Shown here: positions 11,092 to 21,400 of the stretch, piece by piece
How positions within the stretch are numbered: position 1 is the stretch's first letter
Layout: the number at the start of each line of letters is the position of its first letter
Source of the DNA: Daucus carota subsp. sativus
Lineage: Eukaryota; Streptophyta; Magnoliopsida; Apiales; Apiaceae
Length of the DNA: 64,000 bases
Direction of reading: 5' to 3'
Assembly (NCBI RefSeq): GCF_001625215.2
Contig: NC_030387.2
Coordinates: 4,244,501 to 4,308,500, forward strand
The notes under the pieces: generated by a model
The model's input: only the letters and a program-made list of their open reading frames with translations
Told to the model about the DNA's origin: nothing
The model's database searches: none
Position numbers and translations under genes: made by a program

Positions 11092-11154
11092 CGGGCTCTT
11101 TTAAGTGTATTAAATACCAATTAGAAAACCCACAAAATATCAAATCCCGTTAGA

Positions 11155-11390
11155 CCTCAAGGCCTTGAGATTCCATGTCAATCCCTTGAGTTCGCCCCTG
11201 AGCATCTTCTGTTCGAGTCAAGGCCTTGAGATTTTACATCAAGGCCTTGAGATTTTACATCAAGGCCTTGAGATTTCACCCTGAGTCTTCTGTTTCAGTC
11301 AAGGCCTTGAGACTTCACATAAAGGCCTTGAGAGTCTTCTGTTTAAGTCAAGGCCCTGAGATTTCACATCAAGGCCTTGAGATCCTGCTC
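11155..11390. repeat. Tandem repeats built on the palindrome CTCAAGGCCTTGAG
   Basis: A run of about nine variants of AAGGCCTTGAGATTTYACATC, spaced mostly 21-22 bp but with a few longer units near CTGTTTCAGTC. The core CTCAAGGCCTTGAG is a perfect 14-bp palindrome. Any open frame across it (for example MRFYIKALRF) comes from the repeat and not from a gene. Confidence 0.85.
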
Positions 11391-11592
11391 TGCTTCCTTT
11401 GCACACTTTCGCACTCTATTTTCTGAACTCCAACCACCATGTAAGCCTAGAAAAGTCTATCCTCCCTCCATCTAGGTGCTCTACACACACCAACACAAAA
11501 ACACATCAAACATACCAAATACTTGAGGCCAAATCATCAATTTAAGTCAAAACGAAGGCTTCCAAGTAGATATAAAATCCACTTATCATTTA

Positions 11593-11840
11593 TAGAAATT
11601 ACATAGTAGATCCTTTCTCATATAGTGTCATGATTCCTAAAGGAAGAGAAAGCTAAGAAAATTGAGTAATGATTCGATGTAAATCGAGAAGGAAATAAAG
11701 AAACGGCCACGAAACTAGAAAGGAAGTGAAGATGAATGCATGACATGTAATCTAACAAATGGCAAGTTAGATGAGAGTAAAATGGAGGGTCAGGATTGGG
11801 ACTACGAAAACTCCAAAAAAAAGTGAGACTCCAAATAACT

Positions 11841-11913
<73 letters not shown>

Positions 11914-12015
11914 ATGTTATCCTTTGCGGATAAATACAAGAGATAGTTAATTTTAAGATAGAAATTAAAGAGAAATGAATTGCGTCTATTAGTTCAGATT
12001 AAAATAAACACGACC

Positions 12016-12046
<31 letters not shown>

Positions 12047-13911
12047 AGTAATTTGATTAATAAAATAAATGATTATTTATATTTTATTTATTAACATAAC
12101 GATAAGATTTCGGTAAAAGTTAATAAAGAAACATTTAAAAGATTTTTATTTTTAATTTTATCTTAGCCATTAACAACGAATCTCGGATAAATTTAGTCAA
12201 GCATGATTAAACTAATTTATTTTGTGATTACAGGATATAATTAAATTATTTTTCTAGATTTAATTTTAATTTCCATATTTTAACAAACTATTTTTTTTTT
12301 GAAATTGTGACTTACAAATTAAAAAGAAGATTAGGCATATGAATAAATTAATTTATACTAATTGTTTATATTTTCCACTATTAGAATTTAAAATTTTTTG
12401 CAACAAGGCCCAGCCCACCTAGTGGGCTACTTATAATTACCCATGACATTTGTGACCTATTTTTTCTGAAGGAAAACCTAATCTATGTAGCCGCACTCTC
12501 CCGATCTCCAATCTCTTCTCATATCATGAGCTTCTCATCTCGTGATTCATCTCACAACTTCTCATCTCGTGATTCATCTCACCTTGCAGATTGTTTTACA
12601 GAAAAACCTTAATCTTGGTAGCCTCCCTCTCTGGATCTTTTCTCATCTCATGGGCTTCTCATCTGGTGGTTCATCTCACCTTGCACATTGTTTTACTGTA
12701 TGTGGTATACGTTTATACTCTTTATAATTTTAAATATACCACATGAACATATATAACAATATATGGTCCTGGCATGCTTGGTAAACATTTGTGTGTTAGT
12801 AGTCTTCATTTCTCTAGTTCTTACTTAAATGATTGTATATTTCGCCTATACATATATAATGAATTTGTTATGAACTTTCATCTCTTGATTATATATGTAT
12901 TCTAATTTTAATATTTTGTATTATAATTTAATGAATTTATTATAAAATATGTTTGATTCTTGGGTATATAAAAAAACTGGGATTTAAATAGTTTTATAAA
13001 AGAATAAGATTATTGCTTCTCGGCATCATTATACAAAATCGAAAATTGTAATAGTCCTAAAGACTTTTTATTTTTATGTCCATAAGTGAATCGAGAGCAT
13101 TTAATATTTTTTTCACTTATTTTTATTGTTCTTGAAACTTTGTGTGAGTGCTTTTGAATATTACACATTAATATACATGCTACCTCATATTTTAGATCAA
13201 ACTAAAGACTAATTACTTGTTTACTTATTTGTAGAAACTCTCCTCATATTGTTGATGAAAAATAATGAAGAAAATGCTCCAGTATCCTCTCCAATAATCT
13301 CCAGGTATTAGGCTTAATACAAACTTAGTAGTATATTTTTGGTATAACATTAATTTTATTTATAACATTATAATAGTACTATATTTTTTCTTCTAACATC
13401 AACTTTTAGTTTTCAATTAGACCTTAATGGTATACAGATCGACTTTGTTCTGCACAATTATTGGGGCATTATAGTTGATACATAGTATAACACTTGGATA
13501 GATATGTAAATGTGCTTAAAATTTCATTTTTAGTAGTAGGATATCCTATGTTAAAGCCGATTATTTTTATGATGAACTATGTTAATAAATATTTTTTGTT
13601 TTATGCTTAAAAGGTGTTCCAAACAAAGTGATTATGACATATTTTGTAGCGGAGTTTGTTGGTTTGGCGTAATCAATGTCATTATTTTTATACATCACAT
13701 ATATCCCAATTTTGTAACGACTTCTCATCAACTTTAAATACAAAAAAAATATGGTGCAGGCAATTGGATATCTATTCCTAGAAGTGCTCGCATATACATA
13801 CGTTAAAGTTTGTAATTTTCTTTTACATTTTTAAACCATATAGCTCATTTTATTAGTTTTGTTGGTGTGTCCATATGTGTGTGTTATTTAACCTTTTGAT
13901 GAATACCGTAG
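11593..13911. repeat. Duplicated AT-rich segment, copy 1
   Basis: This matches 35430-38290 of copy 2 in blocks, with a different insertion in copy 2 (about 35610-36730). TA microsatellites lie at 11841-11910 and 12019-12047. Around 12475-12690 there are three variants of CTCATCTCGTGATTCATCTCAC in tandem. The end at 13911 (GAATACCGTAG) is the splice acceptor of the MYB exon remnant that follows. No other coding sequence was seen. Confidence 0.6.
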
Positions 13912-14000
13912 GTTTAAACAAGTGCCATAAGAGTTGTAGACTTTGGTGGAAAAGGATTATCAAAATCGAGGCCACCAGTATAGAATAGGCCTTTAGAGTT
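13912..14000 (+). pseudogene. R2R3-MYB exon remnant, copy 1 (internal 54-bp deletion)
   Basis: After the acceptor at 13911 the sequence encodes a block that reads, allowing one base from the previous exon, GLNKCHKS.RLWW and then jumps to KRIIKI. The missing piece is present in copy 2 at 38291-38412, where the exon reads on into WNNYLGPYFKRDSF. The 54-bp gap is 18 codons, so frame is kept. This is the conserved R2/R3 junction of plant MYB genes. No first exon or R3 end was found, so it is a fragment. Confidence 0.6.
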
Positions 14001-14085
14001 GGTCAAATTAGGCATTTTGTTTCGACATTTCAACATAGTATATGAATGCGATGCTATATGTAGGCCCTATTGAGTCGTGTAAACC

Positions 14086-14385
14086 GCCGACACTTATAAT
14101 CTATTTACGTTGGTCAAATGGAGACGCATAAGAAACATTAACCGTAGGGTATGCTTATATCATCGCCTAGTCTAAATGTTGTCGCTTAAATATGATTTTC
14201 TTGCGTCGCGTAGTCAAAAAGCCGACGCTAAAGAATGAGTTTATAGCATCGGGCAGTCAAAATGCCGTCGCTTAAAGTCATCCTTACTGTGTCAGTTATT
14301 TTCAAAATGTTGTCGCTAAAAGTTTGACTTATAGTGTTGGTTATTTTGAAAATGTCGTCGCTTAAAGTCTATTTTTAAAAAATAT
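14086..14385. mobile_element. CACTA-type subterminal repeats
   Basis: Copy 1 and copy 2 part at AAACC (14085). Here follow about eight loose repeats of the type GTCGGTTATTTTGAAAATGCCGTCGCTTAAAGT, with GCGTCG, CCGACGC and GCCGTCGC cores in both orientations. Such arrays are typical of the ends of plant CACTA elements. A clear CACTA terminus is not seen, so the element is truncated or decayed. Together with the Ulp1 remnant at 14830-14985 it suggests one degraded element inserted between the two segmental copies. Confidence 0.55.
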
Positions 14386-14599
14386 TATATTTGTATATAT
14401 ACGCATAATTGATATATTATATTATATATGTTCTTAACATGCTCATCCTTAATCCTTAATTCATGTAAAGAAATCCAAATGAAAGTACAAAAAGACAAGA
14501 AAGCGAAATTAAACTTAAATAAAACAAATTTAATTAGGAATATGCATCTATTACATCAATTAGAATATACAATATTGAAACCATATTACAGCCCATAGT

Positions 14600-14985
14600 T
14601 CTTTTTTGAAACTATATATCAAAACTGAGAAAGTCCAGGAAATCCATTAATTAGTTGGAGTCTTTCTTCACTCATGCTTTTCGCCAAAAATTTGTACTCG
14701 CCTTCATACACTGTCCATCCGCATAAGTCGAGTACATGCATACAAATGAGTTCTATGATTACGAATACATATGTAAGTTAATTAATTTGTAACGGTAACT
14801 CAGAATGAAAAAATTAATTTAGTTCATCTAATAAGTTGTTATTATACCAGATTATATATATTCAACATTAAAAAATTCAGCCCACAACTCTCGAACCTCA
14901 TTGATTACCTTCGTTGTATACCTCCTTGAACCAAGACCCTTGCAATTGAAGATGATAACATATTGACACGATAACATATTGAGAC
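14600..14985 (-). pseudogene. Second Ulp1-like protease remnant (CACTA-type)
   Basis: On the minus strand 14850-14945 reads YTTKVINEVRELWAEFFNVE before a stop, which resembles the terminal helix region of Ulp1 proteases in CACTA elements. Sequence around 14620-14760 looks like a following last exon. It is more divergent from the 6310-6565 remnant than the segmental copies are from each other, so it belongs to a different insertion. 14386-14600 and 14986-15480 are AT-rich with nothing else recognised. Confidence 0.5.
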
Positions 14986-15520
14986 AAATATTGAGTTTAA
15001 TATTCCTAAAAGAATATTAAATGTTGCAATTAATCCGTTACTAATATATTTGGGTGACAACCTTCAAAAATATGAAGCATTATGTTTGTTCTTGTGATCT
15101 GTGCTGGCCTAGTTATTTGTGTTACCTGTCTTTCTCCAAATTCATTTTTTTCTGGCCAACTAGCTAGTTAGTATGTCTAAAATGTAACATGCCTGTCTAC
15201 ATATATAAATCTCTGAGCATCTCTGAGCATCTGACTAAATAAGGCCTATGATATCGATTTGAAACACTTAAAGGTAATTAATGTAACTCTATAAGAGCAG
15301 TCAAGCTTGGTTAAAACAACAGATCTACAATATTTTTTTCTTCAGACATTAACAAATATAATATAAGGAACTTTGTAATGTACAATATTTAATAATTAAT
15401 GTAAGTGTTAGGCCTTGGGTAATTAGATAAAATTTTGTAGAGGTAAAGAATTGCTACAGGTTTGCCGCAAGTTCACAATTACTTGATTTGACGGATTATT
15501 TTTCCATCATCACGGAAAAT

Positions 15521-15775
15521 TATGAGCCAATATGAAGCTCTCGCTGCTGAGGAGAACATTAAAGCAGTTCTGGAGAAAGTAAGGAATAAGACCTCAGAGG
15601 AGCCTGATGCAGTTGTATTCAAAGCACATGCATGAAGGGTGTTTTCGGCAGTGCCGACGACAAATTAAGGCTGCAAGTAGCAAGGCAGAAATGGCTATAA
15701 GTCATTCGCGAGCCATAATGGAGTCTCTAGGAAACAATGTCATGACGGGTAAAATGTCATTTAATTATACTTCTT
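15521..15775 (+). pseudogene. Unrecognised gene remnant
   Basis: ATG at 15521 opens MSQYEALAAEENIKAVLEKV and continues for 37 codons to a stop. The next frame continues with RQIKAASSKAEMAISHSRA and LGNNVMTGK. The composition (charged, helical, codon-like) suggests an old exon with one frameshift near 15630. The end of the scrap, from 15738 on, is where homology with position 1 of the window starts, so copy 1 may carry the same scrap outside the window. I do not know the family. Confidence 0.35.
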
Positions 15776-16345
15776 ATGCTAACTTATCATGTTTTCTATT
15801 ATTCCTGAAAATGGCGTGAAACAAATGTTACATGCGTGCAGTATCACTTTTTTGATGTATATGTAGGTTTCCAAGTTTTTGCAAAGAAAGTTAAAATGCA
15901 ATAAATATGAATCCTAATTCTTTATATATTTGTATATAAGGTAATCATTTTTGATTATGTATGTGTGCAAAATGTTAACTCTTGATGGGGTTCGGGTAGA
16001 CCCAATCGGTTCGGAACGCGTCAGGTATCCATCGGGTCGGGTAAAACTGCCTTTGTACCTCTATCATTTATTGTTATCAAAACTCTGTAAGTATGTATAA
16101 GTATACATAAACACACATAAGTACACATACATCTATTGTTCTCTAAGTAATATAAACACATACGAAAAGTACAGACCCAAATTGGCTTCATACCCAAATC
16201 ACAAATAAAAGACAACATATATACTAGAAACATACTTAACAACTCAAATGGTCCTATTACTGTCCTTTAGTGTTATAGAATGAGACTATCCTGATCCTTC
16301 GAGCAGGTACATGGAAACCAGTGTCCTGATCCTGCCAGCAGTTTT
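15738..16345. repeat. Left flank of segmental copy 2
   Basis: Second copy of the sequence at 1-600. It differs by point changes and a few indels; just before the LTR remnant it has an extra piece with CCTGATCCTTCGAGCAGG and a second partial repeat of it. No gene seen. Confidence 0.85.
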
Positions 16346-16404
16346 TGTAGAAATATAAATATATTCTCATTAAATATTAAATAAATTTTAGCATATTATT
16401 TTAA
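16346..16404 (-). mobile_element. Collapsed copia 3' LTR, copy 2
   Basis: Only 59 bp of the LTR remain, namely the terminal TGTAGAAATATAAATATATT and the opposite end ATTTTAGCATATTATTTTAA, directly followed by the polypurine tract (CTCCCCTTAAG on the plus strand). The matching LTR in copy 1 (601-958) is 358 bp, so about 300 bp was deleted from inside this one. Confidence 0.8.
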
Positions 16405-17790
16405 CTCCCCTTAAGCTAAACTTTTTCTCATGCCAAGTTCTTCTTCGACTCCTTGAAAATGTCCGGCCTCAAAGGTTTGGTAAAGATATCTCTAATTTGC
16501 TCTTATGACTTGCAATATTTAATCACAACTTCTCTTTTCTTCACCAAATCTCGAATAAAATGATATTTGATTCTTATATGCCTGCTCTTCCCATATTTTC
16601 TTTGAGTGCTATAGACTTGCTATCACAATATATAATTGGACTTTCTTTTCTGGCATGCTTTAGGTCTTCGAACACCTATGTGATCCATAAAGCTAAGCAA
16701 CTAGCTAGTGACAAACAAATATATTCCACCTCCGCCGTTGAGAGAGCCACAACTTGTTGTTTCTTTGACATCCATGTAATTGCACTTGAGCCTATGAAGA
16801 AAACATTGTCTGAAGTACTTTTACTATCATCAACACTCTCTGCCCCGTATCTATCGCAATATCCAATCACCTTGGAGTCTTTTTTCTTTTGATAGTAAAG
16901 TCCATCACCAAGTATTCCTTAAACATACCTCAAAATTCTTTTCCGGGCCTCCCGATGTGTCTTCTTTGGTTGCTCCATGAATTTACTAATCAAACTAACA
17001 CCATAGGTGATATCCGGCCCAGTGGCAGTCAAGTATATCAAACTCCCCACAAGACTTCTATAGAATGTTGGATCAACATATTTAGAGTCGTCATCCTTAC
17101 TTAGCTTCAATCAAACTTTAACGGGAGTACAAAGTGGTTTCGCATCTTCCAGTCAAAATTTCTTCATCAAATCTTCCTTTCGAAATTTCTTCATCAAATC
17201 CCTTGCATCTTATTCCTGAGAGAAAAAAATTTTATTTTCCATCTTGCTTCACCGCAATACCAAGAAAGTAGTGAAGTAAGCCTAAATCAGGCATCTCAAA
17301 TTCTCGCATCATATTCTTCTTGAATTCTTCGATGTCATCATGATTGTTTCCCGCAAAAATTAGATCATCAACATATAGGCCAATGATGAGAATATTATCT
17401 TTGTTCTCCTTGATGTAAAGTGTATGCTCAAATGGACACCTTTTGAAACCCATCTTCATAAAATAATTATCTATACGGCTATACCATGCACGCGGGACTT
17501 GCTTTAGGCCATACAAAGCCTTCTTCAACCGATAGACTTTATTCTCCTCATTCTTGTGCACATGGCTTGGTGGTTGATCTATATACACCTCTTCTTGTAA
17601 GACTCCATTCAAAAAGGCAGATTTAACATCCATTTGGTGAACTTGCCACTTGTTTTGAGCTGCCAAAGAAAGTATCAAACGAATTGTTTTAAGGCGTGCC
17701 ACGGGAGCAAAGATATCTTTGTAATCAACACCATACTTTTTCTTGTAACCTTTTACCTCCAATCACGCCTTATGTTTCTCAACTTCACCT
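16405..17790 (-). pseudogene. Copia reverse transcriptase and RNase H remnant, copy 2
   Basis: Duplicate of 972-2330. The reverse transcriptase block at 17232-17762 is open for 176 codons and longer than in copy 1, with KWQVHQMDVKSAFLNG, LYGLKQVPRAWY and YVDD, running on to MPDLGLLHYFLGIAVKQDGK. The RNase H (ITWMSKKQQVVALSTAE) is at about 16676-16870, preceded by stops. It is a dead copy, but its reverse transcriptase core is the best kept of the older copia pieces in the window. Confidence 0.9.
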
Positions 17791-19265
17791 TGTGCATTTA
17801 GCTTTGTTTTTTAAATCCACTCGACTCCAATGGCTTTCTTCCCTTTGGGTGCTTCAACTAACTCCCATCTCTGATTTCTTTCAATTGAATCGATTTCTTG
17901 ATCCATGGCGTGTCTCTATTCATTTTCTTCAGTGGCATCTTGAACTTTCTTTCTCTTTCTTCCATTCCCACGAAGCTTCCTCATTGAAAATTACATCATG
18001 GATAATTATAACATTCCTTGTGAGGGGATTTTATAATTTGTATGCCTTAAAAGCTTCACTATAGCCAACAAAGTTGCATTTTTCATATTTATCGTCAAGT
18101 TTTCCTTCCTTTTCATCGGGTACATGAGAGTAACTATTAATAGGTACACTTTTAATAGGTGAATGATTAAGAACATAACATGCACATGCCACTGCTTCGG
18201 CCCAAAAACATCTTAGGCAAGCTACTTCTTTTCAACATACTCCGGACAAGCTCCATAATTATTCGGTTCTTCCTCTCGGCCACCCCATTTTGTTGAAGGG
18301 TTGAAGGTACCGTTAGTTGGTGACAAATTCCATGCTTCCTTAAGAAACTTCCAAATTTTCGTGGGACATATATTCACCACCACGATCAGATCTTAGTGTC
18401 TTTAAAGAACACCCACTTTCTTTCTCCACAAATGCTCTAAAATCTTTAAATATTTCATATACTTGAGACTTTTCTTTGAGAAAATAACCCATATCTTACG
18501 GCTATAGTCATCAATAAAAGTGAGGAAATAAAGACTACCTCCAATAGAGTTTCTGCGCATAGGTCCATATAAATCTGAATGTACCAACTCCAAAGGTTTT
18601 TTAGCTCGCCATGCCTTGCCTTTTGGAAATGGATCTCGATGATGCTTGCGAAAAACACAATCTTCACACACTTGATCTTGCCTTTAAATACTTGGGATGC
18701 CTGTCACCATATGGCCTTTACACATCTTAGATAGAGTGATAAAACTCAAGTGATTATATCAAAGATGCCAAAGACAAGACTTATCATTCACAATATTAGC
18801 AAAGCATGGAAGAGACTCACTTCGAATTTACAATGGAAACATTTTGGTTGATGTCATCTTTACTCTCGCAACAAGGACCCCATTTTTATCTTTGATCTCA
18901 CAAAAATCATCTTTAAAATTTACATCATGCCCCTTTATTAGAGGTTGCGCAACACTTAAAAGATTATTTTTAGGATCGGGAACATAATAAAAGCTAGAGA
19001 TATAATTTGTACCTTGCTTTGTTCGGATAGGAACATCACCACAACCTTTGACAATAAGCCTTTTGTTGTCCCCCGTCTTTACTTCTCGTTGAACACTTTC
19101 ATCAAAATTCACAAAGCAATTTTTATTTCCAGTCATGTGGTTACTACAACCACTATCGATATACCAAAAGTCTTCAAGAGATTCTTCTTGAACATTAATA
19201 ACAAGAAGCATGCTTTCATCTTTCTCCTCAACATTCTCATGTAGAAAATTTGAATTATCTTTTTC
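17791..19265 (-). pseudogene. Copia integrase and protease remnant, copy 2
   Basis: Duplicate of 2331-3903 without the 81-bp duplication. 18402-18671 encodes the integrase N-terminal part (CEDCVFRKHHRDPFPKGKAW, then LELVHSDLYGPM) with a frameshift at WVIF/WVYF near 18487. 18828-19286 is open for 152 codons and encodes the protease region with WYIDSGCSNHMTGN, here with the usual Cys after DSG. Its first residues come from LTR sequence fused in frame at the 19266 junction. Gag is absent. Confidence 0.88.
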
Positions 19266-19367
19266 ATCAACACAAAAGACTATCAACTCAAAAGTCCATT
19301 CTAGAACCTTTCAATAATATTCTAAAGAATAAGAATATTAAATAAAGTTTAGCTTATTATTTTAACA
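19266..19367 (-). mobile_element. Partial copia LTR, 5' end only (minus), copy 2
   Basis: About 102 bp of LTR ending at 19367, with both GTTGATAGT- and GTTGATGA-type repeats kept, joined to pol at TGATGA. It corresponds to 3903-3989, where one of the two repeats has been lost. Confidence 0.8.
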
Positions 19368-19470
19368 GTTTTTGGCATGTTACACCGTGAGGAAAACCTA
19401 GGAGAGTATAGTTAATCAACTTGGATCGGTCAAATCTTGTCATTTCTGAAAACCTAAAGGGGGGACTAGT

Positions 19471-20244
19471 CTAGGTGTCTACAACAAAAGAAATTGCAGG
19501 CAAAACTATTTTCTCAACACCAAGATTTGACCGCTTTTGTTCCCGCACATCCATCAGTGTCTTGCACTTACCTAGTCTTCTATACTGAAATCGCAAAGCA
19601 ATAAGGGGTACTTCTGCAACTTTGTCTCCAAAAATTCTTACACTTGCAACTGTGACAACTTTAGTCGTTTTCTCTAAGATCACAACATAAAAGCCTCGAT
19701 AATCTAACCGTTTCACCTCCGATGGCCTGCTAAAGATTACATCTTCAGCAACATCCTTCCCATTCCAAGGTTCTTTTACAATCTGGAAACATTCATGCAT
19801 CATAGTAACAGACTGATTCAGCTTTATGGTTGTCTTGACATTAATCTCATTTTCCTCATTCTTTAAAATAGTCCAACTTAAATTATTGTCCCCAACCATA
19901 AATGTTTTTCCCAACAATTCACCAAGGCCAGCATATATGCCCTTGCACTTTTCACTACAAAAACATTTCTTTCTCTCTGGGTCTGCAACACAATACTCAC
20001 CTAGGCACATTACATGAAACTGTTGTTTGCATTGATCATACGTATTAGTTGGTTCTGAATCATCTCCTGAACACTTCTGACCACAAATTGTGCAACAACA
20101 AGTTGGGAAGTACCAAAACTCACTAGCAGAAACCAATGAAAAACCAAGACATTGTGGGTGGAAAGCAGATGTCTTGGTTTTTAAGAGGTTTCTGCTATAG
20201 AGTTTTGGTACTTCCCAATTTGTAGTTGCATAATGTGTGGCCAC
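19471..20244 (-). pseudogene. 257-codon chimeric PHD-GNAT frame across palindrome centre
   Basis: The longest open piece of the captured gene. The frame starts in the antisense of the right arm, so the first ~25 residues (MATHYATTNWEVPKLYSRN...) are novel. It then crosses the 16-nt spacer (20153-20168) and enters the sense reading of the left arm. From there it encodes the end of PHD finger 1 (SAFHPQCLG, FWYFPTCCCTICGQKC), the second finger half (YDQCKQQFHVMCLGEYCV, KKCFCSEKC), the LSWTILKNEE block and a GNAT domain with LDYRGFYVVILEK, RIFGDKVAEVPLIAL and YRRLGKCKTLMD (acetyl-CoA motif; a Cys at the last position is usual in this family). The zinc ligand in NTCDQC is changed to NTYDQC. The N-terminal half of the parent protein is missing, so enzyme function is doubtful. 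Parent family: plant IDM1/ROS4-type acetyltransferase. Confidence 0.7.
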
Positions 20245-20893
20245 AAGTGTCGAGGAGATGATTCAGAACCACTAATACGTGTGATCAATGAAAACAAAAG
20301 TTTCATGTAAAGTGCCTAGGTGACTATTGTGTTGCAGATCTAGAGAGGAATAAATGGTTTTGTACGGAAAAGTGCAAGGGCATATATGCTCGCCTTGGTG
20401 AATTGTTGGGAAAAACATTTATGGTTGGGGACAATAATTTAAGTTGGGCTATTTTAAACAATGAGGAAAATGTGATTAATGTCAACACAACCACAAAGCT
20501 AAATGAGGTTCTTAGTGTGATGCATGAATGTTTTCAGTCTGTAAAAGAACCTTGGAATGGGAAGGATGTTGCTGAAAATGTAATCTTTAGCAGGCCATCG
20601 AAGGTGAAACGATTAGATTATCGAGGCTTTTATGTTGTGATCCTAGAGAAAACGGCTGAAGTTCTCACAGTTGCAACTATAAGAATTTTTGGAGACAAAG
20701 TGGCAGGAGTACCCCCTTATTGCTATGCGATTTCAGTATAGAAGACTAGGTAAGTGCAAGACACTAATGGATGTCTGGGAACAAAAGCTGTCAAATCTTG
20801 GTGTTGAGAAAATAGTTTTGCCAAGATCTGATGGATCCAAGTTGATTAACTATACTCTGCTAGGTTTTCTTTACAGTGTAACATGACAAAAAC
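20169..20893 (+). pseudogene. PHD-GNAT fragment, right arm of small palindrome 2
   Basis: Plus-strand arm, similar to 4717-5500. 20403-20741 is open for 112 codons (MLGKTFMVGDNN to FGDKVAGVPPYCYAIS), and the last motif is shifted to another frame (AMRFQYRRLGKCKT at 20689-20886). Compared with the other right arms it lacks about 60 bp at its 3' end (after ATAGTTTTGCCA), which encodes ISSVVDTWTSP elsewhere. It ends against the LTR at 20894. Confidence 0.75.
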
Positions 20894-21230
20894 TGTTAAA
20901 ATAATAAGCTAAACTTTGTTTAATATTTTTATCATTTACAATATTATTGAAAGGTTCTAGAAATGGACTTTTGAGTTGATGACATTTGCATTTCAAAATG
21001 GTTCATGTACGTATATTAAATATGGTGCATGTACTAGAAGTATTATACTAGGTTCCATGTAGTCCTATAAATGGGACCATCTTCCAAGCTTTGTAAACAT
21101 AAAAAAAAAAATTCTTTTGAGTGTAATACATTTTTGAGTTTTATATATTTTGTGTGAGAAGTTGTGTGGATTATTGAGGAAAAGTTTTCTCTCTTTAATC
21201 TCCAACAAATAATATATTTATATTCCTACA
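20894..21230 (+). mobile_element. Copia LTR B (plus), first of three LTRs framing large palindromes
   Basis: A 337-bp LTR with TGTTAAAATAATAAGC start and TATTCCTACA end. A TATAAATG box at 21066-21073 is intact, followed by the AAGCTTTGTAA region. The primer-binding-site-like TGGTATGAAGAG follows at 21233. Being in plus orientation and upstream of the large inverted repeat 21401-24674, it is placed to transcribe that repeat. Confidence 0.85.
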
Positions 21231-21257
21231 AAGTGGTATGAAGAGAAAGGTTTAAAG

Positions 21258-21310
21258 ATGGCATCCAACAACAATATGTTGAAACCTCAACTTCCTCGTT
21301 TGACGGGAAA
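21258..21310 (+). pseudogene. Copia gag start, truncated
   Basis: ATG at 21258 encodes MASNNNMLKPQLPRLTGK and then breaks at 21310 into a minus-oriented LTR piece. It is the same leader as at 5861, 25036 and 28772. Confidence 0.75.
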
Positions 21311-21400
21311 GACTATCAACTCAAAAGTCCATTCTAGAACCTTTCAATAATATTCTAAATAACAAAAATATTAAATAAAGTTTAGCTTATTATTTTAACA
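21311..21400 (-). mobile_element. Partial copia LTR, 5' end only (minus)
   Basis: 90 bp from GACTATCAACTCAAAAGTCC to TTATTTTAACA, the minus-strand start of the LTR. Fused to truncated gag on its left and to the PHD-GNAT arm on its right. Confidence 0.8.

Larger units (their letters stand above)
10035..11587. mobile_element. 1.55-kb insertion in copy 1 with empty site in copy 2
   Basis: Copy 2 reads AATATTTACAGAAATTAC at about 35421-35438. In copy 1 the same site is interrupted after ATTTA (10030-10034) and resumes with ATTTA (11588-11592), so a 5-bp target duplication flanks the insert. The insert starts TTGTTCGTACAAAATCACGC and ends near ATCCACTTATC. It has no transposase or pol motif I can find. 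It contains a TA microsatellite (11010-11088) and a tandem array of a 14-bp palindrome (11155-11390). The family is not identified. Confidence 0.6.
19368..20893. repeat. Small palindrome 2
   Basis: Left arm 19368-20152, spacer 20153-20168 (TGTGGGTGGAAAGCAG, identical to small palindrome 1), right arm 20169-20893. Both ends abut LTR 5' termini. This is the copy-2 equivalent of 3990-5500. Confidence 0.85.

Noticed and set aside
11155-11390. CRISPR-like reading of the spaced repeats
   Set aside because: Plant nuclear DNA; units are tandem variants without unique spacers of constant length.
11226-11426. Open frame with repeated FYIKALRF
   Set aside because: Produced by the AAGGCCTTGAG tandem repeat; no start context or domain.
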